Positions 8,014 through 17,696 of a DNA stretch of 64,000 nucleotides are shown in pieces. How positions within the stretch are numbered: position 1 is the first letter of the stretch; each line of letters begins with the position of its first letter. The notes under the pieces are model-generated. The model searched no databases. It was not told the DNA's origin and worked only from the letters and a program-made list of their open reading frames with translations. The position numbers and the translations under genes are program-made. Source of the stretch: an uncultured Oleiphilus sp. (GTDB lineage Bacteria > Pseudomonadota > Gammaproteobacteria > Pseudomonadales > Oleiphilaceae); contig CAJWBE010000004.1 of assembly GCA_913020045.1 (NCBI GenBank), positions 1 to 64,000 on the forward strand, read 5' to 3'.

Positions 8014-10962
8014 CTATAAACCCAAGCCTAGTCGTAGATATAAATTAGCATCTTTCTGTTGATTCGCCAGTGTTTCTTGATGAGGAATGGCGACGCCTGT
8101 CGTGATCTGCAATGGAAGTAAACCGTAACCAATGTCTAAGCCTAGGTTGAGCTCAAAGCCTGTCGCATCAAAGTGGTCGGGGTGTGTGCCGGTTTTAGCA
8201 ATTTCGTGAAACAACGTGCCCGTTAGGTCGTACATTCCTAATGGCCAGCCTGTGATACCCCGATCTAAGCGAAGTAGCGGGAATTCATAGTCAGCGCTGA
8301 GTATGACGGGCTTGCGTGAGATTAAATCGGGGCTGCTATCTGGGTAACCGCGTAGTTTACGTTCGCGGTGGTGGAACAGGCTGTCTGTGAAAAGAGAGGT
8401 GGGCGCCGAGCCGGCAAGATCAAAATAGTCAGCGCCACGGTCTGCATAAGCAGCTAGCGCACGAAGCTCTAGGCGATGCGCCTGATACAGCTGCAGAAAC
8501 TCAAGCCACTCTAGTGACCAAACCTTGCCGGTGCTTTTTAGCGTCGAAGCGGAGCCGGAACGAAAAACTGTGCCATCTATCGAGTCATGCTCAAGGGTTG
8601 CTTTGATACTGCGACCAATCGCAGGGCCGATTGCCAAAAAGGGAGTGACAGCAGAATAGTAACTAAGGCCAAAGCCAAACGTCTCGACGCGCTTGTCAAA
8701 GAAAAGGGAATCGCTGGTGAGCGCCGTAAACTCTTGGTCGTTAACGTTCATACCTAGATAAAGCCCAACAGTGCTGAACTCGAAAGGATGCTGGTGAAAG
8801 AGTGTGCCTGAGTATTCTGTATAACGCTCTTGTGTGATGGCCTTGTCTGCGAATCCAGAAGGCGCGTTTGCGTCGCCTGTTTGATATTCATAGTAGCGAT
8901 CAATGCTGAAATTCAGGTGGTTGAATAGAGTGTAACTACCTTGAAATACCGGAAGGTCGTTCTCAAAGTCGTTACCCACACTGAGTGCCCAGTTATGAAA
9001 GTTTAAGGTGTCTCTGCCCTCGAGAATGATGTTTGCAGTGGTATGTGCGTCGTCACTTGCGAAGCCGAAAAACCATGAGCGTGGCGCGATAGTATTAAAA
9101 GCGCTGTAAGGTTTTGGTGATGGAAGCGGTGATGGAAGCGGTGATGAAGAAGGCGATGAAAAACCGTCCTCAAGGGGCGTAACCGCCGAGCGATAACCGG
9201 AGCCGGGTTTGCCCGGTGCGGATGATTGTTTGCGCGTTTTGTCAGACACGGGAATGGGGGTCTGGGCTATGCTCCAGCCGCGATGATCGTAGTAGCGGTA
9301 GGTCAAGGTATCTCTCGTATAAGAGGGGAAGGCTGAACTCGCTCCGCCCATACTGTGAGTGACCTGCTGGAGATTGGCCCCATTTGGTTGGCTTTGCCAA
9401 ATCTCGATACTTTTGTTTTTGTCTGAATCAAAATAGAGCGCTGTACTATCGTGATTCGGCCTAACGCTAAAGAAGTTAGCATCATTGGCGCGCAGAATAG
9501 TTCGCTCGGCGTTAGACCTTAAGTCTTTAGCCACGATATGCCAGCGACTTTCGTATGTCTTTTTGGCATAGATGGCTTGCTTTGTATCGGCTAGCCAGCG
9601 AGGACTCGCAAGCTGTGCGCCATTTACCGACACGGTAATGTTGGTTTCTTGTTGGCTATTCAGGTCAAACTGCACTATCCGATCTAAACCAGAAGCCTGC
9701 TTGAGCAGCACGAAGAGCGGGCGTCCACGTTCATCTATTTTTACGTCGCCGTCACGATAATGCTGACAACGGCTAATACGTTTTGACTCACTATTTGTTA
9801 GGTTTAGTTCGTATAGATCAAAACTGGTCGACATGTGGTCGCACTGACCTTCTTGAAAGTACCATAGGCGGTCGTTAACTTTTCCGGCGATCGTGACCGA
9901 CCCGCGCGTTCGAATGAGCTCGACAATCTCGCCACTCAGGCGCCGTTGATAAAGGGCGTGAGGTCGATATGCTTCCACGGCGCTATAAAACACGTTGCCT
10001 TCTTGGTCTGAGTAGGGGGCACCAGACAATAGTTGGTCAGCGGATAGTTGCTTTACGGGGCTTAAACCGTCCTTCGTGCGAGCGGCGATATCCGTTTCAT
10101 AGCGTTTGGCAAGCCAGCTTTCAAATGCAATCCAAGCTTGCTCCAAACTTCGATATTGCGTGTTAAATCGATACGGAGCATCGACCTGAAAGGGCAACGC
10201 TTGCCCGGAAAACTGGGAGATCATTGCGGGTATCGAGTCTTTGCCCTGGGTCTCGTCAAGAAACTGATGAAATGCCACTCCATAGCTGTATGACTGGTTG
10301 AAAGGCTGGTCTCGATTGCGCTGTTGTAGCTTCGAAAGCGGCAATAATTGATGGTTAACTTCGCTTCTAAGCACCATGTCATAGTAGGCACTTTGTCCTC
10401 GACCGACGCTTTTCTCCCAATCTGTTTCGATATAGGTGGCTAGGCCTTCTTTCATGAAGTCGGGTTGAAAAATGTGCGGAAATGAAAATAAGTTCCGACC
10501 AAAAATAGATCGCAAAATAGCGGGAAAGTCCTTCGCTTTGTCTAGGTGGAATGTGTGCGTCAATTCATGCTTAAGAAGTGTGTACAGCCAATCATTCGAT
10601 GTGTTTAATTCGCCTAATCCCTTGGGTTGCGCCTTGTAGATAACCACACGATTGAACGGAAATGGGCTGGCATAGCCATTGGCTCGATCTTGTTGGTCGC
10701 TAACGATTAGCTCAATTTTGTCTGCCGGCTGATGGTTAAAGAATGCCGCCAGTTCTGTAAACAAGCTTTCAGCGACTAAAGTAGTGCGTTTAGCGAATGC
10801 CGTGTCGTTTTGTTGGTAGTTCACTCTGAAGTGCGCTGACTCGATTGTTTGCCAGCTATTCAATGGAGAGTAATGTTCGTTTGCTGCTAAGAACGGGCTA
10901 AAGAGTGTCAGTAATATACTGATAAATAATGAAAAAAAGGTTGTTTCGAGGCGTGGCCGCAC
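8014..10962 (-). CDS. Secreted HExxH metallopeptidase with beta-propeller and outer-membrane barrel
   Basis: A 982-residue protein with a signal peptide (about residues 1-27). A gluzincin-like peptidase domain has H132-E133-xx-H136 (KHELTHTFHL) and a likely third ligand E172 (FMKEGLATYIE). Residues about 300-590 carry TolB-like propeller repeats (DANFFSVRPNHDSTALYFDSDKNKSIEIW is one). A Ser/Pro repeat linker near 605-625 leads into a C-terminal region of alternating strands with barrel-type features (TRP/Bam-like surface barrel, inferred). It probably sits in the outer membrane with its peptidase in the periplasm. GTG is the start, with GGAG upstream. The substrate is unknown. Confidence 0.78.
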   Translation of the reverse strand: MRPRLETTFFSLFISILLTLFSPFLAANEHYSPLNSWQTIESAHFRVNYQQNDTAFAKRTTLVAESLFTELAAFFNHQPADKIELIVSDQQDRANGYASPFPFNRVVIYKAQPKGLGELNTSNDWLYTLLKHELTHTFHLDKAKDFPAILRSIFGRNLFSFPHIFQPDFMKEGLATYIETDWEKSVGRGQSAYYDMVLRSEVNHQLLPLSKLQQRNRDQPFNQSYSYGVAFHQFLDETQGKDSIPAMISQFSGQALPFQVDAPYRFNTQYRSLEQAWIAFESWLAKRYETDIAARTKDGLSPVKQLSADQLLSGAPYSDQEGNVFYSAVEAYRPHALYQRRLSGEIVELIRTRGSVTIAGKVNDRLWYFQEGQCDHMSTSFDLYELNLTNSESKRISRCQHYRDGDVKIDERGRPLFVLLKQASGLDRIVQFDLNSQQETNITVSVNGAQLASPRWLADTKQAIYAKKTYESRWHIVAKDLRSNAERTILRANDANFFSVRPNHDSTALYFDSDKNKSIEIWQSQPNGANLQQVTHSMGGASSAFPSYTRDTLTYRYYDHRGWSIAQTPIPVSDKTRKQSSAPGKPGSGYRSAVTPLEDGFSSPSSSPLPSPLPSPKPYSAFNTIAPRSWFFGFASDDAHTTANIILEGRDTLNFHNWALSVGNDFENDLPVFQGSYTLFNHLNFSIDRYYEYQTGDANAPSGFADKAITQERYTEYSGTLFHQHPFEFSTVGLYLGMNVNDQEFTALTSDSLFFDKRVETFGFGLSYYSAVTPFLAIGPAIGRSIKATLEHDSIDGTVFRSGSASTLKSTGKVWSLEWLEFLQLYQAHRLELRALAAYADRGADYFDLAGSAPTSLFTDSLFHHRERKLRGYPDSSPDLISRKPVILSADYEFPLLRLDRGITGWPLGMYDLTGTLFHEIAKTGTHPDHFDATGFELNLGLDIGYGLLPLQITTGVAIPHQETLANQQKDANLYLRLGLGL

Positions 10963-11357
10963 CGTTAGTCTCCATCAGAGAGAAAAGAAAAATTTGGTTC
11001 GCGAGTGGCGACGTTAGGTTTGATTAAAACTGTCTTCAAACGAAAACGTTTAAGCGACTCTAAACCGCACAAACGATAGCACTTTTTCGTGTCAGAAATC
11101 GCTAAGAATTTCACTAGGTGGCCTGCGGCCTGACTTTCCACTTAATGGTGCTGTCAAAACCAGTCAGAGCGCGCTGTTTGAGAGGAGTTATCAAACAAAA
11201 AAAACAGCTTGAAACGGTGTCTAGAAATTGCAAATTTCTGTATGACTATTATGCTGTAAGGCATAGGGAAAAATAAACAGGCAAGTTGGTTGTCTCGTTG
11301 GCAATGTAATGTTGTCGTGTCGATGGAAATGATTGGAAATATATTGAGCGTGATTCG
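10963..11357. other. Divergent intergenic region of 395 bp
   Basis: This lies between the minus-strand peptidase and plus-strand yfiR and must hold both promoters, though I cannot place them. A perfect 7-bp palindrome with a three-base centre occurs at 11223-11239 (AGAAATT-GCA-AATTTCT), a possible protein-binding site. No gene is evident. Confidence 0.4.
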
Positions 11358-11930
11358 GTGATTAAGCTGTTGCACTTTAAAACCAAAGGCCTATGCGCAG
11401 CTGCGTTGGTGATCCTTTTGTTTTGTAGCTTGGTTGGCCCCGCTCACGCTGCGTCTAAACCGGTTTACAATGAATCGCTTGTTCGCGCTGCGGTGATTTT
11501 CGGCGTATTGCGTTTTACCTCTTGGCCTGAGTCATTCAAGCCGCAGGGCGAGCTTCGCTTATGCGCCGTTGGAGAATCTGCCTCAGCAAGTGCCATTGCT
11601 AGTCTTGAAAAAATCCCCTCAATTGGTAGCACCTTAATTATTTATTCGAACGGACCTGCTGATTTGTCTCAGTGCCATGCGGTCATTGCAGGTGAAGACG
11701 AAGCCGTTAACTTAGGGCAAAGTAATGCGGCCTTGTTGATTTGTGATAGCTGTAACGCGTCGATTATGGCCAGTTCTTCAGTCGTGCTGCAGAGAACCGA
11801 AAATAGAATTCAGTTTGAGATCAACCTAGACCGGGTGCAAGAGAGTGAATTGAGTCTAAGCTCATCGCTGATTGAACTTGCCGCACGTTGTTCTTCGACC
11901 AACCCTGCGATTCGAGGTTGTGATGACTGA
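11358..11930 (+). CDS. yfiR: YfiR family periplasmic protein
   Basis: A 190-residue exported protein (signal peptide to about residue 31, PAHAA) of the YfiR/DUF4154 family. Family features are the opening YNESLVRAAVIFGVLRFTSWPE, the LRLCAVGE strand, several cysteines including ICDSC, and the closing NRIQFEINLDRVQESELSLSSSLIELA. In Pseudomonas YfiR represses the diguanylate cyclase YfiN from the periplasm, with disulfide-dependent folding. Its stop overlaps by 8 bp the start of a GGDEF-EAL gene with a periplasmic domain, so the same partnership is likely. The start is GTG with no clear ribosome-binding site. Confidence 0.85.
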   Translation: MIKLLHFKTKGLCAAALVILLFCSLVGPAHAASKPVYNESLVRAAVIFGVLRFTSWPESFKPQGELRLCAVGESASASAIASLEKIPSIGSTLIIYSNGPADLSQCHAVIAGEDEAVNLGQSNAALLICDSCNASIMASSSVVLQRTENRIQFEINLDRVQESELSLSSSLIELAARCSSTNPAIRGCDD

Positions 11931-14382
11931 AACGACCCAACGCGCAAAAACAGCAAGCCGTCTCAGCACGCGTGTAATACGCATTAGTTTTATCGTGATC
12001 GTCGTATCGTTAGCGGCGATTATTGGCGTCTTTACTGTTTACTCAAGCCAACAAGCAAGTAAAACACTTAGTGATGACATGACTGTTCTTGCCAAAGTGC
12101 TGGGGAATCGCTCCGCCGCTGCATTGATTTTTGGGGATAGCGTTGCCGCGAAGAACAACCTAGCGACAGTCGGCTACCGTAAGGACGTCTTGAAGGCGTG
12201 TATATATGATTCTAACGGGATTCTGTTCTCGTCATACTCTGTTAACGAGAGTCGGCATTTTTGCAGTGAATCTCAGGGCGAAATAAGCGAAGGGGTGACA
12301 GATCTAGATAGTCACTTATTAGTCAATGTGTCGATCGTCGATTCGGGTGAGACGATTGGCTCATTAGCGGTCGATGTGAGTACTGCAGACATTCAACGAA
12401 ATATTCTCAGTGCGATTCTAACCGCGATGATTGCGTTTGCCGTGATTATTGCTCTCGCATTCTTAGTCTTGCGCCGATCGATCGAAGTGACAATGAAACC
12501 GTTGACTGCACTGCATGACACCGCACAAAAAGTTGCGCGTAATCCGTTTTCACAGTTACGAGCGACGCCAAGCCGAAATGACGAAGTCGGTCGCTTGGTT
12601 GACGTTTTCAATAATATGTTGGATACCCTGGAGGGTGAAAACAAAGCGCTGAGCTCTTCTGAAGGTCGCTTCAGAACGTTGGCGCAAAACTCGCCTGTTG
12701 GTATTTATCAAATGAATAGTCGTCGTGAGTTGGTCTATACCAATGACAAGTGGCACGAGCTGACAAGTATTCACCAGCAGCTTACGCCCGCGGGCTATCT
12801 TTCGTATGTACACCACGATGACCAAGAAATGTACGTTACCCTGTTAAACAAAGTGCAGGACACGCGAAAAGCTCAAGTGGTGGAATACCGTTTTGTGCAA
12901 CCAGAGCACGACCAAAATCGAATATTTATGGAGCACATTGCCCCCATTCTTAACACCTCTAGTGAAGACAGCGGGGAGTTCGACGGCTTTATTGGCTCGC
13001 TGCTAGATATTAGTGATTTGAAAAATGCACAGATGGAGTTAGAGAATCTTGCATTTTATGACCCGTTAACCAACCTCCCGAATCGACGCTTCTTCCGTGA
13101 CCACTTGCAGTACGTTGTCGCAGCGGCGAATCATCAAGAAAATCGTATTGCTATCTTGATGCTCGATCTCGATAACTTTAAGAAAGTGAACGATACCATG
13201 GGGCACGACGCGGGTGACGAGTTGCTCACGGCGCTAGCGGAGAGGCTAAGAGGTTTAGTTGCCCAAAAAGATGTCGTGTCACGAATGGGCGGCGACGAGT
13301 TTATGATCCTGTTGAAGGACGTTGATATTCGTTCGTCGATACAACGCATTGCTGACCGTATTCTTAAAGCAGTAGCGAGACCGATGCGTATACGTGATCA
13401 TGATATCGAAGTAACAGCTTCAATCGGAGTCGCGACTTATCCTGAAGACGCATTGACGGCCGAAGAGTTGATGCGAAACTCCGATTTAGCGCTCTATCTG
13501 TCGAAAGAGAGCGGACGTAATCGCTTGTCGTTCTTTTCAAGAAAATTAGAAACCTTGGTTAACGAAAAGGTTTTCATGGAGCGCAAGCTTCGCGAAGCGC
13601 TTAAATCGAACGCACTTACTTTTCATGTACAACCACAGTGGTGTTTAAAAACGGGGTGCTTGATTTCTGGCGAGGTATTGATGCGCTGGTATGATGACGA
13701 GGAAGGCATGATTCCACCAGACCGCTTTATACCGGTGGCCGAAGAAGCGGGCTTAATTCTAGAAATGGGTGACTGGCTTATCGATTCAGTTTTTTCAGCG
13801 ATCTCAAAAAACAAGAAGCGCTTGGCAATGCTAGGGATCAAGACGCTAGCGATCAACCTATCCGCGCGCCAATTCTTTAGTAATAAGCTTGCTCTAACCA
13901 TTGACCATGCTTTAAAAACTTATGACATAGATCCATCGATGATCGAGCTTGAGTTAACCGAATCTGCCGTTATGGAAGATACTGAACTGGCGATAAAAGT
14001 GTTAGACCGGCTGAAGAGTATTGGTTGCCGCATTTCGATTGATGACTTTGGCACGGGTTATTCGTCTCTGTCATACCTTAAAAAATTCCCGATTGATGCG
14101 GTTAAAATAGATCGTTCGTTCATCTCAGATATTCCTGCGGATCAGAATGATGTCGAAATATCGTCGGCAATTATTGCGATGGGGCACAACCTTGGTTTGG
14201 AGGTCGTAGCAGAAGGGGTAGAGACGCAAGAGCAAATGGAATTCTTAACGCGACAGAATTGTAATATTGCTCAAGGCTACTTAATTGCTAAACCAATGGA
14301 ATTTGAGCAATTATTTACAGATATTCCTGAAATAAATGTGCGAATGTCAGAAGCAATGACGGCACATAAAAAACATGGTTAG
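11923..14382 (+). CDS. CHASE8-HAMP-PAS-GGDEF-EAL c-di-GMP enzyme, YfiN-like input
   Basis: An 819-residue inner-membrane protein. Order: TM helix 20-40; periplasmic CHASE8-like domain 42-160; TM 162-184; HAMP to about 240; PAS 245-370; GGDEF domain with intact GGDEF at 456-460; EAL domain with EVL at 584-586, LAINLSARQF, ELTESAVME, DDFGTGY at 707-713 and a later EGVET. The inhibitory RxxD site upstream of GGDEF reads AQKD, so product inhibition is probably lost. The start overlaps yfiR by 8 bp. Pseudomonas YfiN lacks the PAS and EAL parts, so this partner could both make and break c-di-GMP. The longer reading from 11872 has no support. Confidence 0.88.
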   Translation: MTETTQRAKTASRLSTRVIRISFIVIVVSLAAIIGVFTVYSSQQASKTLSDDMTVLAKVLGNRSAAALIFGDSVAAKNNLATVGYRKDVLKACIYDSNGILFSSYSVNESRHFCSESQGEISEGVTDLDSHLLVNVSIVDSGETIGSLAVDVSTADIQRNILSAILTAMIAFAVIIALAFLVLRRSIEVTMKPLTALHDTAQKVARNPFSQLRATPSRNDEVGRLVDVFNNMLDTLEGENKALSSSEGRFRTLAQNSPVGIYQMNSRRELVYTNDKWHELTSIHQQLTPAGYLSYVHHDDQEMYVTLLNKVQDTRKAQVVEYRFVQPEHDQNRIFMEHIAPILNTSSEDSGEFDGFIGSLLDISDLKNAQMELENLAFYDPLTNLPNRRFFRDHLQYVVAAANHQENRIAILMLDLDNFKKVNDTMGHDAGDELLTALAERLRGLVAQKDVVSRMGGDEFMILLKDVDIRSSIQRIADRILKAVARPMRIRDHDIEVTASIGVATYPEDALTAEELMRNSDLALYLSKESGRNRLSFFSRKLETLVNEKVFMERKLREALKSNALTFHVQPQWCLKTGCLISGEVLMRWYDDEEGMIPPDRFIPVAEEAGLILEMGDWLIDSVFSAISKNKKRLAMLGIKTLAINLSARQFFSNKLALTIDHALKTYDIDPSMIELELTESAVMEDTELAIKVLDRLKSIGCRISIDDFGTGYSSLSYLKKFPIDAVKIDRSFISDIPADQNDVEISSAIIAMGHNLGLEVVAEGVETQEQMEFLTRQNCNIAQGYLIAKPMEFEQLFTDIPEINVRMSEAMTAHKKHG

Positions 14383-14506
14383 TGTTCTCTTTTGACGTAA
14401 TTTGCTGGTATTGATCAGTGGTTTTCCCCCATTCCGTTTTTCCTTCTGCTAACCTAAGCACTCTTTTATCACGCGCTTTGAAACTATCCACAAAACGGAG
14501 TACATA

Positions 14507-15004
14507 ATGTACAGCCAAGTAGCACAACTATTAAAAATCTTGAATAGTGAGGCCTCCGCTAATCAAATATCGATGGCAATTGTGCTAGGCCTGTTCGTCG
14601 GTTTTAGTCCTTTGATGAGCTTGCATTGTATCCTTATCTTTTTGATTGCTTGCATTACGCGAGTTAACTTAACGGTGTTTTTTCTGGCGGCAACAGGTTT
14701 TACGCTGTTAGGGCTCTTGCTCAGTACATTAGCTGTGAGCCTAGGAGAAGGCTTGCTGCTAGCGCCGTCGCTAGCTGGTTTGTGGACTGAACTGTATCAG
14801 TTCGATGCGATGAGGTTGATGCGCATTAACCATACTTTGGTCTTGGGTAGTTTCGTTGTCGCGGCAGTCGCTGCGGTCCCGGTTTTCTTTTTATCGCGTT
14901 ATTTGGTGGACACTTACCGTCACTCGATAATGGATTGGGTCAATAGCTTACGTGTTGTGAAGTTGTTGAAAGCAACAAACTTTTTTCAAGACCACTTGAG
15001 CTAG
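14507..15004 (+). CDS. TIGR03546 family membrane protein
   Basis: A 165-residue integral membrane protein. The opening LLKILNSEASANQISMAIVLGLFVGFSPLMSLHC is the hallmark of the TIGR03546 family, related to DUF2062. About four hydrophobic segments follow. Its function is unknown. The next gene starts 11 bp downstream and belongs to TIGR03545, the usual neighbour of this family, so the two probably act together in the envelope. Confidence 0.85.
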   Translation: MYSQVAQLLKILNSEASANQISMAIVLGLFVGFSPLMSLHCILIFLIACITRVNLTVFFLAATGFTLLGLLLSTLAVSLGEGLLLAPSLAGLWTELYQFDAMRLMRINHTLVLGSFVVAAVAAVPVFFLSRYLVDTYRHSIMDWVNSLRVVKLLKATNFFQDHLS

Positions 15005-15015
15005 GAGTTTAATTT

Positions 15016-16851
15016 ATGCAATGGATTCGTTGGTCGGGTTTGTCAGTTTTTGCGCTGGTGTCTATCATCTTTGCGTTATTGTGGTTGCTCGTAGCGCCAT
15101 GGCTTGTCGAATGGAGTATTGAGTCTTCTGGCGAGAAGCTATTTGGTGCAAAAGTTGAGTTAGATTCTGTAGAGCTGAGTTTGTCCCCATTAGGCTTAGA
15201 TTTAATTGACCTGCAAGTCGCAGACAAAGCACTCCCAATGCAGAACGTGTTCAGTTTTGAGCACGCGACTGCTTCAATTGAGTTTGTGCCTTTGATAATG
15301 GCCAAGTTCATTTCGCCGGAGATGACTATTTCAGGACTTAGGGTAGGAGGTCAACGCGACTCGTCGGGTGCGCTAGACGGGCAGAGTGTTTCTCGGAATG
15401 ATTCGGAGCAGACTGAGGAAATTTCTTCAGAAGATGTAATGCCAAGCATGAAAATTCCAAGTGTCTCCGAAGTGCTTGAGACGGAGCCTCTTAAAACACT
15501 GGAACTGGCGGATAAGTTTGAAACAAATTTTAAGGATTCGAGAGCAAAGCTAAAGAATATTGTTGCAAGCTTTCCTAGCGAAGCGCAGCTAAAAGCGTAT
15601 GAGAAAGAGTTGAAGTCTATTACCGAGGGTAAGATTAAAAACCTCGCTGACTTTCAGCAGCGTAAGGCGCGTTTTGATGCGTTGCGCAAGGAGATTAAGC
15701 AGGCAAAAAACTTAGTAAGTGAAGCCCGTGAGGTGCTCGAAGACGGTACTGATCTACTCAAAGAGAATTACGAACTCATCAAAAGTGCGCCAAGCGAAGA
15801 CCTTGCTTATTTGCGTGAGAAGTATTCATTGAACGGAGCAGGGCTGAGTAATTTTGCTCAACTTCTAGCGGGTGGCGATACTGGTGCGACGGTTGCTAAG
15901 GTGTTGCGGTATTACGAAATGATTAGCCCGATGCTAACCAGCAGCGCTGAATCTGACTCGGGTCAAGCAGACACGCAGTCTTCTTCGCAAGAGCCTGAGG
16001 AAGACACATCTATAGTAAGTGAAGGTCGGTATGTCTATTTTGAGTCTGATCGTCCTGTACCGGACTTTTGGATCAAGCAGCTATCAATCGCCTATGTTGA
16101 TGAGCGCGCTGAAGACCTCGTTAATCACTTTGAAATTCAGGTTCTTGATATCTCCGGGCAGCAAGATGTTACGAATAAGCCAACGTCATTTAAAGTAGAA
16201 AGTGACCGGCAACTTAATCGAGACTTACGTTTGAGTGGCGAGTTGGACCACCGCAATAATAGTGTTCGAGATCGTTTCGAGCTTGTGATGCAGGGTTGGC
16301 CTCTCGGTAATATCAACCTTGGATCTGGCGATGTGAGTATGTCTAGCGCGCTCGTGAATATGGATGCGAGTGCTGCAATAGATGGCGATAAGTTAGGAGC
16401 AAAGGCTGACGCTCGGTTAAGTCAGGTAAGTTTTAAACTCCCACCCGGCGAAAATTCAATAGCGGGTTCGTTAAGTGGAGTATTGTCAAAGGTTGACCAG
16501 TTTAGTGTCGATAGTATCGCAAAGGGTTCGCTTGCAGGGACTAGCACGGATATCGATGTGTCGATTAAAAGTGACTTAGATTCAAAGCTTGGGCAAGCCT
16601 TTAAAGGTCAGGTTAGCGAAGAGTTTGTTAAGTTAGAGAAAAAGCTTGAGAAAAAGCTGATAGAAAAAGTAGCAGGTAGTACCGGTGAGTATCAGCAATA
16701 CGCAGATGAGCTTTCTAATTCCAAGGAATTACTGTCGCAAAGTGATGGGGCGCTCGACACCTTGTTGAGTCAGAAACTGGATGCTTTTAAGGATCAGCAA
16801 AAAGACGCGTTGAAAGATAAGCTCAGCGAGAAGCTGAAGGGCTTATTTTAG
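15016..16851 (+). CDS. TIGR03545 family envelope protein (AsmA-like)
   Basis: A 611-residue protein with one N-terminal TM helix (about residues 8-30) and a long periplasmic part. The segment after the helix (KLFGAKVELDSVELSLSPLGLDLIDLQVAD) is of the AsmA/DUF748 type found in bridge-like lipid-transfer proteins. Residues 155-250 are strongly charged coiled coil, an acidic Ser/Glu linker lies near 315-335, and the C-terminus is again charged helix (KLEKKLEKKLIEKV). It pairs with the TIGR03546 gene immediately upstream. A role in envelope lipid or lipoprotein handling is inferred only. Confidence 0.82.
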   Translation: MQWIRWSGLSVFALVSIIFALLWLLVAPWLVEWSIESSGEKLFGAKVELDSVELSLSPLGLDLIDLQVADKALPMQNVFSFEHATASIEFVPLIMAKFISPEMTISGLRVGGQRDSSGALDGQSVSRNDSEQTEEISSEDVMPSMKIPSVSEVLETEPLKTLELADKFETNFKDSRAKLKNIVASFPSEAQLKAYEKELKSITEGKIKNLADFQQRKARFDALRKEIKQAKNLVSEAREVLEDGTDLLKENYELIKSAPSEDLAYLREKYSLNGAGLSNFAQLLAGGDTGATVAKVLRYYEMISPMLTSSAESDSGQADTQSSSQEPEEDTSIVSEGRYVYFESDRPVPDFWIKQLSIAYVDERAEDLVNHFEIQVLDISGQQDVTNKPTSFKVESDRQLNRDLRLSGELDHRNNSVRDRFELVMQGWPLGNINLGSGDVSMSSALVNMDASAAIDGDKLGAKADARLSQVSFKLPPGENSIAGSLSGVLSKVDQFSVDSIAKGSLAGTSTDIDVSIKSDLDSKLGQAFKGQVSEEFVKLEKKLEKKLIEKVAGSTGEYQQYADELSNSKELLSQSDGALDTLLSQKLDAFKDQQKDALKDKLSEKLKGLF

Positions 16852-16906
16852 CGTAACCAAGCGCGTGATAGCTTTGAATATCTTAGGTTAATTTTTTTTG
16901 TTCTAG

Positions 16907-16942
16907 AAAAATGGAGACGATACAACAAGTGTTATGTCTCCA
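16907..16942 (-). terminator. Intrinsic terminator of the Mpo1-like gene
   Basis: Read on the minus strand, a TGGAGAC/GTCTCCA stem with a partly paired AT-rich loop (16912-16942) is followed by TTTTT at 16911-16907. It lies about 55 bp after the Mpo1-like stop. Confidence 0.65.
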
Positions 16943-16995
16943 CCTTAAATTGGCTTCTTGATCTGATTAAGTCGCCTAGCGCTGCCCGCCATTAT

Positions 16996-17325
16996 TTACC
17001 ACTTTACCTTACCCACAAGAATGTCTTTAAACATAACCCAATCCCCGATAAAGCTGTAGAGAGGGTATTTGAAGGTTGCGGGCTTGTTGTGTTCAAAGAA
17101 AAAGTGTCCAACCCACGCAAAGCCATAGCCAATGATTGGAAGCACCCATATCGACGCCCAAGCTTGGTTAACAATAATATAAGCGAGCGTCATTAGGATT
17201 AGAGTACTGCCAAAAAAGTGCAAACGTCGGCAGGTGGTGTTTTGATGTTCACCAAGATAAAAAGGGTAGAACTCTTCGAAGCTATTAAAGGCGGCCTGTT
17301 CGTTATTGTTTTGTTGATCTGACAT
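16996..17325 (-). CDS. Mpo1-like (DUF962) membrane protein
   Basis: This 109-residue protein belongs to the DUF962/Mpo1 family; yeast Mpo1 is an Fe2+-dependent dioxygenase of 2-hydroxy fatty acids. Family motifs are FEEFYPFYLGEHQNTTCRRLHFFGS near the start, GYGFAWVGHFFFEHNKPATFKYPLYS in the middle and GDWVMFKDIL at the end, with conserved histidines as likely iron ligands. Three or four hydrophobic segments suggest a membrane protein. I chose the ATG at 17325, with AGGTGA upstream, over the one at 17355, which has no ribosome-binding site. Confidence 0.85.
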   Translation of the reverse strand: MSDQQNNNEQAAFNSFEEFYPFYLGEHQNTTCRRLHFFGSTLILMTLAYIIVNQAWASIWVLPIIGYGFAWVGHFFFEHNKPATFKYPLYSFIGDWVMFKDILVGKVKW

Positions 17326-17696
17326 AAAGTAGTCACCTGCTAGTTTTTTTGCCATTACAAATGGTGTCGCGATGTTCGGTCTAGGTAATGCTTTTATTGT
17401 GTCACGTAGTCGCTAGCACTATGTGGTAGCCAGAACTATGCAGCACTCGGTAAGTTAGCGCAAGTATTGCAGGTACGACGAAGCGACCTGATCAAAGTGG
17501 TGTTATGTAAATGATCGCACTGAGCTGAGCTAAGGAAGACTCGGTGTTGTAAAACAGTTTGAGAAGGGAGAAGCAGCGCGACAAAACGACAACATATTAC
17601 TGTTTTGGCGCAGGGCTTCAAAATACAGGTGCTGGTGCTGGTGCTGGTGCTGGTGCTGGTGCTTAGGTGATGTGAGAGGTCTAAGCAAGAGCGCAA
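17326..17696. other. Non-coding 371 bp with a hexamer repeat
   Basis: It lies between the Mpo1-like gene and the 59-codon gene. An ORF here encodes mainly Ser-Thr repeats from the GGTGCT array and is not credible. Apart from that array I see no gene or clear promoter. Confidence 0.5.
17628..17663. repeat. Hexanucleotide microsatellite (GGTGCT)6
   Basis: Six perfect tandem copies of GGTGCT, counted directly. They lie in non-coding DNA about 300 bp upstream of the Mpo1-like start and 34 bp beyond the stop of the 59-codon gene. A related array, GGTACT, occurs at 57403. Confidence 0.95.

Noticed and set aside
17436-17696. Minus-strand ORF with Ser-Thr repeats
   Set aside because: The repeats are a translation of the GGTGCT array and nothing else in it looks like a protein.
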